Below, piece after piece: positions 30,152 through 34,890 of a stretch of DNA of 34,890 bases. Source of the DNA: JBAWYM01 sp037143575 (GTDB taxonomy: Bacteria; Patescibacteriota; Gracilibacteria; Peribacterales; Peribacteraceae). The notes beneath the pieces were generated by a model that made no database searches, was not told the origin of the DNA, and saw nothing but the letters and a program-made list of their open reading frames with translations. The DNA lies in NCBI GenBank assembly GCA_037143575.1, contig JBAWYM010000012.1, positions 1 to 34,890 on the forward strand. The letters run 5' to 3'. The translations under genes were made by a program, and so were the position numbers. Positions within the stretch are counted from its first letter, which is position 1; each line of letters starts with the position of its first letter.

Positions 30152-31786
30152 ATGGTTCCATCCTCCAAACCTTCCAGCCCCAAGTTCATCGTGGTTACCG
30201 GCGGAGTGTGCAGCTCACTTGGGAAAGGGATAGCGGTTTCCTCCATCGGAGCGATCATGAAGGCCTGCGGGTTCAAAGTCTTCGTCCAGAAGCTCGATCC
30301 GTATTTGAACGTGGATCCTGGGACGATGAGCCCCTTTCAGCACGGCGAAGTGTACGTGACGGATGACGGTGCGGAGACGGATCTCGACCTTGGCCACTAC
30401 GAGCGGTTTATCGATGAGCCCATGAGCAAGCTCTCCACGGTAACCACCGGTCAGGTGTATCAGGATGTGCTGGCGAAGGAACGGCGCGGAGATTTCCTTG
30501 GCGGCACGATCCAGATCGTTCCGCACATCACCGATGCTATCAAGCAGCGCATCCGCAAGGCTGCGGAGGAGAGCGGCGCGGATATTATGATGCTGGAGAT
30601 CGGCGGGACGGTGGGCGACATCGAGGGTGAGCCGTACCTGGAAGCACTGCGCCAATTGAAATCCGAGCTGGGTCCCGAGAGGATTTTCCACGTGCATCTG
30701 ACACTTCTGCCGTATCTTCGAGGTTCGAAAGAGCTCAAGACCAAGCCCACGCAACACTCTGTCGGGGAACTTCGCAAACATGGGCTTCAGCCCGACGTGA
30801 TTCTCGCACGGGCCGATACGAAAATTCCCAAGGAGCTCCTGACGAAGATCGGGCGCTTCTGCGACGTGGCTCCGGAAGCCGTTATTCCCGCGCTCACGGT
30901 GAATTCCATCTACGACGTTCCGCTCAACTTCCAGAAGTACAACATTGCGCAGATCATCGGTGACCGTCTCAAGCTCGGGGTTCTGGAGCCGGATATGGCG
31001 GAGTGGGAGGCAGGGCGCGAGCGGTATGAGAATGCGGTGGATCCCATCCAGATCGCGCTCGTGGGGAAGTATACGAATTTGGAAGATGCCTACCTGAGCG
31101 TTATCGAAGCGATCAAGTCGGCAGCCGTCTACTGCGGCCACAAAGCGGAGATCGTGTGGATCGATTCCGAGAAGCTGGATCAAAAGGACGAGGAATCCTG
31201 GAATCAGCTCAAGGCGTGTAAGGGAATCGTCGTCCCCGGAGGTTTCGGACTGCGTGGAATTGAGGGCAAGATCGCCGCGGCGCACTACGCCCGCGTGAAC
31301 AAGGTTCCCTACCTGGGGCTCTGTCTCGGCGCGCAGATTCTCACGATTGAATTTGCCAGAGCCATGCTCAAGGATCCGGTTCTCACGAGTGAAGAATTCG
31401 ATGAAGATTCCAAGCTCCCGAAATCCAAGTACGTTGTCCACTTCCTCCCCGGTCAGAACTTCGGCCGCGCGAAGGGTGGCACACTCCGCCTGGGTGCTTA
31501 CGAATGTACATTGAAGCCGGGAACCAAGGCCTTCGAAGCGTATGGAAAAGAGAAGATCTCCGAGCGTCATCGTCATCGTTACGAATTCAACAATGCGCTC
31601 CGCAAGAAGCTCGAAGACAAAGGATTGGTTGTTTCAGGTGAATGGCCCGAAGCCAAGATCATGGAGATTGTGGAAGTGAAGGGGCATCCCTTCATGGTGG
31701 GCAGCCAGTTCCATCCGGAGTTCCAGAGCCGCCCGCACAGGCCACATCCGCTGTTTCGGGCGTTTATGGAAGCGGCTGTGAAGTGA
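30152..31786 (+). CDS. pyrG: CTP synthase
   Basis: This 544-residue enzyme makes CTP from UTP with ammonia from glutamine. The synthase domain has KFIVVTGGVCSSLGKGI at the start, DPYLNVDPGTMSPFQHGEV and EIGGTVGDIE, and the glutaminase domain starts after about residue 290. The nucleophile Cys (about 390) is in YLGLCLGAQ and the His-Glu pair (about 521-523) in FHPEFQSRP. Length fits the family. Start ATG 30152; the longer frame covers the promoter. It feeds from UMP made through pyrD/pyrK, which follow after a small gene. Confidence 0.97.
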   Translation: MVPSSKPSSPKFIVVTGGVCSSLGKGIAVSSIGAIMKACGFKVFVQKLDPYLNVDPGTMSPFQHGEVYVTDDGAETDLDLGHYERFIDEPMSKLSTVTTGQVYQDVLAKERRGDFLGGTIQIVPHITDAIKQRIRKAAEESGADIMMLEIGGTVGDIEGEPYLEALRQLKSELGPERIFHVHLTLLPYLRGSKELKTKPTQHSVGELRKHGLQPDVILARADTKIPKELLTKIGRFCDVAPEAVIPALTVNSIYDVPLNFQKYNIAQIIGDRLKLGVLEPDMAEWEAGRERYENAVDPIQIALVGKYTNLEDAYLSVIEAIKSAAVYCGHKAEIVWIDSEKLDQKDEESWNQLKACKGIVVPGGFGLRGIEGKIAAAHYARVNKVPYLGLCLGAQILTIEFARAMLKDPVLTSEEFDEDSKLPKSKYVVHFLPGQNFGRAKGGTLRLGAYECTLKPGTKAFEAYGKEKISERHRHRYEFNNALRKKLEDKGLVVSGEWPEAKIMEIVEVKGHPFMVGSQFHPEFQSRPHRPHPLFRAFMEAAVK

Positions 31787-31845
31787 TTCAAGGCTTTCGT
31801 AGAGCCATGATGCCAAATATAGACAAAATTAATAATAGTGTTTAA

Positions 31846-31874
31846 TTGACATACACATTGTGGAAAGGTAGAGT
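31846..31874 (+). promoter_or_regulatory. Promoter of the 65-aa gene
   Basis: Consensus TTGACA (31846-31851), 17 bases, TAGAGT (31869-31874). The leader runs 21 bases to ATG 31896, almost all pyrimidine (CTCTCTTTCACCTCATTCT). Confidence 0.8.
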
Positions 31875-31895
31875 ATCTCTCTTTCACCTCATTCT

Positions 31896-32093
31896 ATGAT
31901 TCGACGCAATACTTCTGAAAACGGTTCGCAGAAACGGGAACCGGAAGTCCCCAGAAAACCGATTCCATCTGAGGATCATCTTGTTTGGTGGATGCGAGGG
32001 GCAACGAATCTTCTTTTCTATAGTCACCACACACATCCGCCTCAGAGTTTTCACGGCACCAAAGGCCCTGATCCTTTGGCTGTTGATGAGTAA
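31896..32093 (+). CDS. Small His/Pro-rich protein, 65 aa
   Basis: I do not recognise it. The first 25 residues are polar and basic (MIRRNTSENGSQKREPEVPR), then a short hydrophobic stretch (LVWWMRGATNLLFY) and a His/Pro-rich tail (SHHTHPPQSFHG). No family is apparent. The reasons to accept it as a gene are the near-consensus promoter and the pyrimidine-rich leader exactly upstream of the ATG. It sits between pyrG and pyrD on the same strand. Confidence 0.55.
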   Translation: MIRRNTSENGSQKREPEVPRKPIPSEDHLVWWMRGATNLLFYSHHTHPPQSFHGTKGPDPLAVDE

Positions 32094-32194
32094 TAAAAAA
32101 TCATCTTTCCATTATTGCATTGGGAATTGATGCATTCACATTCCAATATTATTGGTACTTGGGATTTGGTCATTTTGGTGTACCCTTTTCTTCG

Positions 32195-33133
32195 ATGGAC
32201 TTGTCTCAAATCCTCCTCGGCGTCCACTTCTCCAACCCCACCGTCCTCGCTTCGGGCATCTGGGGCATTACCGCTGCGAGCTGGCGGGAAGTCGCGCGCA
32301 ACGGGGCTGGAGCGGTGACGACGAAGTCGCTGTGGCTCCACGAGCACAAAGGGCATGCTAATCCCATCATCATTTCTACAGAGCACTGGACGCTCAATGC
32401 GGTGGGTTTGCCTGATGCAGGTATCGAGAAGGCACGAGAAGAGATTGGCGACTATAACCACGATAAGCCTATTCCACTGATTGCGAGCATCGTCGAGAGC
32501 ACCGTCGATAACTTCGCGAAAGTTGCAGAGGAAATAGTGAAACTGCATCCGGATTTCCTGGAGGTGAATATCAGCTGCCCCAACGTGGAGGATGAGCTGG
32601 GCCGTCCCTTCGCCTGCAGCGTCGTCGATGCCGCAGCAGTGACGAAGGCTGTGAAATCGGTGAGTGGAGATATTCCCGTCTTCATCAAGCTTTCACCCAA
32701 CGTGGATAATATCGGTGCCATAGCTTCCTCGTGTGCCGATGCCGGAGCGGACGGATTCACAGTGATCAATACCGTCGGTCCGGGAATGGCCATCGATTTG
32801 CGCAGCCGCATGCCGATTCTCACGAATAAGGTCGGAGGCATGTCGGGTCCCGCCATTAAGCCGATCGCGGTGAAGTGCATCGCGGATGTGTATAAGGCGA
32901 CGGAGGGGAAGAAGCCGATTATCGGTACGGGAGGCATCATGACGGGTGAAGATGCGATTGAGTTTCTTTTGGCCGGGGCATCGTTGATTGGCATTGGAAC
33001 GGGGGTCGCGTATCGCGGAGAGAAGATTTTTAAACTGGTGTGCGACGAAATGAAGAAGTGGTGCGATGCGGAAGGAGTGAAGGATCTTTCTGAGTTGATT
33101 GGAGGAATGCACCGACGAGTTTCTGGTTGTTAG
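32195..33133 (+). CDS. pyrD: Dihydroorotate dehydrogenase, class 1B catalytic subunit
   Basis: This 312-residue FMN enzyme oxidises dihydroorotate to orotate. SNPTVLASGIWG at the start, KSLW (Lys near FMN), EVNISCPNVEDE with the catalytic-base Cys (C128), and GTGGIMTGEDAIEFLLAGASL near the end match class 1. Cys rather than Ser as base and a PyrK gene 16 bases downstream place it in class 1B, an NAD-linked heterotetramer in the cytoplasm. Start ATG 32195; a longer frame from a TTG at 32120 is rejected. Confidence 0.93.
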   Translation: MDLSQILLGVHFSNPTVLASGIWGITAASWREVARNGAGAVTTKSLWLHEHKGHANPIIISTEHWTLNAVGLPDAGIEKAREEIGDYNHDKPIPLIASIVESTVDNFAKVAEEIVKLHPDFLEVNISCPNVEDELGRPFACSVVDAAAVTKAVKSVSGDIPVFIKLSPNVDNIGAIASSCADAGADGFTVINTVGPGMAIDLRSRMPILTNKVGGMSGPAIKPIAVKCIADVYKATEGKKPIIGTGGIMTGEDAIEFLLAGASLIGIGTGVAYRGEKIFKLVCDEMKKWCDAEGVKDLSELIGGMHRRVSGC

Positions 33134-33150
33134 TTTTTAGTTATTTGTTA
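33126..33150 (+). repeat. TTAGTTATT word between pyrD and pyrK
   Basis: GTTGTTAGTTTTTAGTTATT spans the pyrD stop and the pyrK start. The same word occurs inside uvrC (8602-8645). Confidence 0.5.
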
Positions 33151-33983
33151 TGCAGATTCCCCTTCAAACTCGGCTGCCGGAAACTCATCGCATTGCTTCA
33201 ATGAAGCGCGAGACGGAGTTTGTGACGACGATGACGCTCCCCGTTTCTCTCGGTGCCAAGCCCGGCCAGTTCGTCATGATCTGGTTGCCTGGAGTGGAAG
33301 AAATTCCGATGAGTGTGGCTCTCGATGATGGGAAGAAATTGCAGATCACGTTCTTCGCTGTGGGAGACACTACAAAGAAGATGGCGCTCCTCAAGAAAGG
33401 GGATTTGGTGGGAGTGCGCGGCCCTTTCGGCACCCACTATCAGTGGGAGAAGAAGGAGCACCTCGCGCTCGTTGCCGGTGGCTATGGCGCAGCACCCATG
33501 TACTTCGCGGCCAAGGAAGCCTCCAAGGACGGTTGCACGCTGGAGGTCTTCATCGGGGCGCGCGGCAAGGAGCATCTGCTCTATGAGAAGGAATTTGCGA
33601 AGCTCCCGAAGACGACGGTGCACATTTCCACGGATGACGGATCGAAGGGATTTAAGGGATTCAATGTCCAACTCCTTTCCAATCTGCTAAAGGAAAAGAA
33701 GCACTCCAAGAAGAAGCCATGGATCGACCAGATCTTCTCCTGCGGGCCTGAACGAATGCTCGTTTCCGTTTCCGATCTCAGTTTCCAGCAGAAAATTCCT
33801 AGTCAACTTTCTCTCGAGCGATACATGAAATGCGGGTACGGACTCTGCGGGAATTGTGTTGTCGATCCGCTCGGAATCCGCATGTGTACCCATGGTCCGG
33901 TGGTGGATAATGTCACCTGCCGGAAGATCACGGAATTCGGGAAGTGTCACCGTGATGCACTGGGTCGTAAACACAACTTTTGA
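33150..33983 (+). CDS. pyrK: Dihydroorotate dehydrogenase electron-transfer subunit
   Basis: PyrK carries FAD and a [2Fe-2S] cluster and passes electrons from PyrD to NAD. This 277-residue protein has the FAD domain (PGQFVMIWLPG, about 38-48; IPMSVAL in place of the usual RPIS-type motif), the NAD domain (LALVAGGYGAAPMYF), and the cluster ligands C228, C233, C236 and C246 in MKCGYGLCGNC and RMC. The gap between the third and fourth cysteines is nine residues, at the short end for the family. It forms an operon with pyrD. Confidence 0.9.
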   Translation: MQIPLQTRLPETHRIASMKRETEFVTTMTLPVSLGAKPGQFVMIWLPGVEEIPMSVALDDGKKLQITFFAVGDTTKKMALLKKGDLVGVRGPFGTHYQWEKKEHLALVAGGYGAAPMYFAAKEASKDGCTLEVFIGARGKEHLLYEKEFAKLPKTTVHISTDDGSKGFKGFNVQLLSNLLKEKKHSKKKPWIDQIFSCGPERMLVSVSDLSFQQKIPSQLSLERYMKCGYGLCGNCVVDPLGIRMCTHGPVVDNVTCRKITEFGKCHRDALGRKHNF

Positions 33984-34035
33984 CAAGGCTATTTGGATCG
34001 AAGGCATGAAGGATAAAGGGAAAAACAGAGGAATC

Positions 34036-34060
34036 TGGCACTCATCTCTTGTGAGTGCCA
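34036..34060. promoter_or_regulatory. CIRCE-like operator (HrcA site)
   Basis: TGGCACTC (34036-34043), 9 bases, GAGTGCCA (34053-34060). The core GCACTC-N9-GAGTGC and the 9-base spacer are those of CIRCE, the binding site of the heat-shock repressor HrcA (consensus TTAGCACTC-N9-GAGTGCTAA). The right arm overlaps the -35 of the peptide gene's promoter, as expected of a repressor site. hrcA itself is not in the window. Confidence 0.65.
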
Positions 34061-34077
34061 AGTTAGTATGATACCAT
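34049..34077 (+). promoter_or_regulatory. Promoter of the Cys/Gly peptide gene
   Basis: TTGTGA (34049-34054), 17 bases, TACCAT (34072-34077), with TGA before it making an extended -10. Start point near 34084; leader about 23 bases, pyrimidine-rich (CTTCTTTCCCCCTGCTCTT). Confidence 0.7.
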
Positions 34078-34106
34078 TCGTATCCTACTTCTTTCCCCCT
34101 GCTCTT

Positions 34107-34229
34107 ATGGTTACCCTTTCTCTCGGTGGTGGCGCCTGTGGTTGTCCAGGTGGTTGCAGTCTCAATGGTGGCGGCTGCCAAGGTGGTTGCGCCCTGATGG
34201 GTGGTTGTGGCGGCGGATCGTGCTGCTAA
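34107..34229 (+). CDS. Cys/Gly-rich 40-residue peptide under CIRCE-like control
   Basis: The frame runs ATG 34107 to TAA 34229 and encodes 40 residues: 8 Cys (11, 13, 17, 24, 28, 34, 39, 40) and 16 Gly. It opens MVTLSLGGGACGCPGGC and contains an internal repeat, GGCSLNGG then GGCALMGG, and ends GGGSCC. Spacing is C-x-C-x3-C-x6-C-x3-C-x5-C-x4-CC. It has its own promoter with a CIRCE-like operator, a pyrimidine-rich leader and a strong terminator, so it is an autonomous transcription unit. I recognise no family. A metallothionein-like metal binder, a cross-linked or modified peptide (RiPP precursor), or a redox buffer are possibilities; CIRCE control points to a stress response. No RiPP enzyme gene is adjacent. 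Confidence 0.75.
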   Translation: MVTLSLGGGACGCPGGCSLNGGGCQGGCALMGGCGGGSCC

Positions 34230-34252
34230 GCACCCACGCCTCGACTCTCAAG

Positions 34253-34278
34253 AGCGGCTCGAAAGGGCCGCTTTTTTT
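34253..34278 (+). terminator. Rho-independent terminator of the peptide gene
   Basis: AGCGGCTC (34253-34260), GAAA tetraloop, GGGCCGCT (34265-34272), with one G-T wobble, then seven T. This is the clearest intrinsic terminator in the window and closes the peptide unit 24 bases after its stop. Confidence 0.9.
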
Positions 34279-34290
34279 GTGGAAGCCGCA

Positions 34291-34334
34291 AAAAATTATG
34301 TAGGACAGGAATATTCCTGTCCTACATAATTTTT
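34291..34334. repeat. 44-bp perfect palindrome, copy 2
   Basis: Arms 34291-34312 and 34313-34334 are exact reverse complements. The inner 26 bases are identical to those of 29323-29348. The outer bases differ from copy 1 in both arms together (for example TACGTAGG versus TTATGTAGG, with matching changes opposite). It lies between the peptide terminator and the end of the convergent membrane gene. Confidence 0.9.
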
Positions 34335-34353
34335 GCTTCCTCATGACCAATAA

Positions 34354-34716
34354 TTACATGCGCACATTCATCCACAGGACCCAGTGATTGGGCTTGCGGG
34401 AGTCTCGTCCCTGCCGGTCGTGGACCGGGACTTTTCGTTCTCCTGTATGCTTGCGAATGTAGAAGGCGTGTATCCCCAATCCGATGATCATGAAGATCGC
34501 GCCGAGGACGACGAGCCCCGCGAGATTCGGTTCCGAAGTGGCGACCGCGTGGTAGCCCTCTTTGAACATTGGGATGGTATTCACCTCCTGGATCACCGTA
34601 GAGCCCTGGTCGGTGAGCGAGGCCAGTGAACGGGAGAGCACCAGCTGCCCAAGACCACCGGTGATCAAGGCGATACCGGCAATGAGGAAGGCGCTCTGCG
34701 TGATTCTGAGGAACAT
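34354..34716 (-). CDS. Two-helix membrane protein, 120 aa
   Basis: I do not recognise a family. Two hydrophobic helices (about 7-28, SAFLIAGIALITGGLGQLVL, and 63-86, NLAGLVVLGAIFMIIGLGIH) flank a polar loop of about 35 residues, and a basic tail follows (IRKHTGERKVPVHDRQGRD). The tail is probably cytoplasmic. A good promoter lies upstream at 34740-34768 and the leader ends CAAAACCCCT before ATG 34716. Confidence 0.65.
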   Translation of the reverse strand: MFLRITQSAFLIAGIALITGGLGQLVLSRSLASLTDQGSTVIQEVNTIPMFKEGYHAVATSEPNLAGLVVLGAIFMIIGLGIHAFYIRKHTGERKVPVHDRQGRDSRKPNHWVLWMNVRM

Positions 34717-34739
34717 AGGGGTTTTGGGTGTGTATTGAT

Positions 34740-34768
34740 ATTATAACATTTATTCAAAATATAATCAA
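34740..34768 (-). promoter_or_regulatory. Promoter of the two-helix membrane protein
   Basis: On the minus strand: TTGATT (34768-34763), 17 bases, TATAAT (34745-34740), preceded by TGT to give an extended -10. Confidence 0.8.
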
Positions 34769-34825
34769 ATATTCACTGGCGCTCATACTCGCTCTCGCAT
34801 ACGCTCTCCCTGTCCGATCTTTCAG

Positions 34826-34875
34826 ATTTCATTGTACATTCTTCATTGTACATTTTACATTCGCGCAGCGCGCCC
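34826..34875. repeat. ACATTCTTCATTGT word repeat at the right edge
   Basis: Three or four imperfect copies of CATTGTACATT lie in tandem, followed by a CGCGCAGCGCG dyad. The same word, inverted, is next to the tRNA at 5977-6008 (GAATGAAAAATGAACAATGAA). No gene is evident between 34770 and the window end. Confidence 0.5.
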
Positions 34876-34890
34876 TCTGGCCCCGTCGTC

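Noticed and set aside
30215..31576. A 453-codon open frame antisense to pyrG
   Set aside because: It is a mirror of a strongly conserved gene; its residues are Arg/Leu/His-rich in the way antisense frames usually are, with no domain or start signal.
32120..32194. Longer pyrD start at 32120
   Set aside because: It begins at TTG and adds 25 residues not found in class 1B enzymes; ATG 32195 fits the family and has a pyrimidine leader.
34036..34060. The CIRCE-like dyad read as a terminator of pyrK
   Set aside because: No T tract follows, it lies 52 bases past the stop, and the GCACTC-N9-GAGTGC core with exact spacing fits an operator better.

Overview
The window looks like a chromosome piece from a candidate-phyla-radiation (Patescibacteria) bacterium, most plausibly of the Peregrinibacteria/Peribacteria/Gracilibacteria side. 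This is inference. It rests on the mix of a zinc-ribbon plus cysteine-ladder protein pair, a TrmB-type regulator, an archaeal-type prolyl-tRNA synthetase, lineage-specific giant proteins, many dispersed palindromes, roughly 50-55% GC and few Shine-Dalgarno sequences. TGA acts as a normal stop (for example at 10530 and 19411), so the recoded Gracilibacteria/SR1 code does not apply.

Layout. 1-1750: a terminator, then a two-gene toxin-antitoxin unit (HTH-Panacea antitoxin and RelE/ParE-like toxin) with its own promoter and operator-like dyad. 1749-5770 (minus): an eight-helix orphan sensor histidine kinase followed by a divergent Nramp-family transporter, with a strong promoter at 5739-5767. 5893-5967: tRNA-Glu(CUC). 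6099-10123: a membrane PH-like protein, a UvrC carrying an inserted GNAT acetyltransferase domain, and a GT2 glycosyltransferase. 10139-12764: a two-gene unit (92-aa protein plus 713-aa transglutaminase-like protein) bounded by a perfect 21-bp inverted repeat. 12786-14542: zinc ribbon, cysteine-ladder protein and an unknown protein. 14697-16328: TrmB-like regulator and a TylM1/DesVI-like N-methyltransferase. 16329-17340: a HEPN/MNT pair between inverted repeats. 17421-19752: ribosomal protein L25, a DUF3048 lipoprotein-like protein, and the hibernation factor HPF with a duplicated 3' tail fragment behind it. 19968-26215: a three-gene locus of unknown function (432, 65 and 1539 aa), the last a giant multi-helix membrane protein. 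26408-31786: PD-(D/E)XK nuclease, ProRS, a YtxH-like protein, a GyrI-like protein and CTP synthase. 31896-33983: a 65-aa gene and pyrD-pyrK. 34107-34229: a 40-aa Cys/Gly-rich peptide gene under a CIRCE-like operator, closed by a strong terminator. 34354-34716: a two-helix membrane protein.

How the parts relate. pyrD, pyrK and pyrG supply two late steps of pyrimidine nucleotide synthesis. L25, HPF, ProRS and tRNA-Glu serve translation. The three two-gene units (Panacea TA, HEPN/MNT, transglutaminase-like pair) are compact accessory modules, two of them framed by inverted repeats. Many genes share one expression style: an extended -10 (TGnTAnnnT) close to the start, little or no leader, and a pyrimidine-rich stretch instead of a Shine-Dalgarno.

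The strongest candidates for something undescribed are the CIRCE-controlled Cys/Gly peptide (34036-34278), the UvrC-GNAT domain insertion (6765-9158), the transglutaminase-like cassette (10139-12764) and the giant membrane-protein locus (19968-26215).
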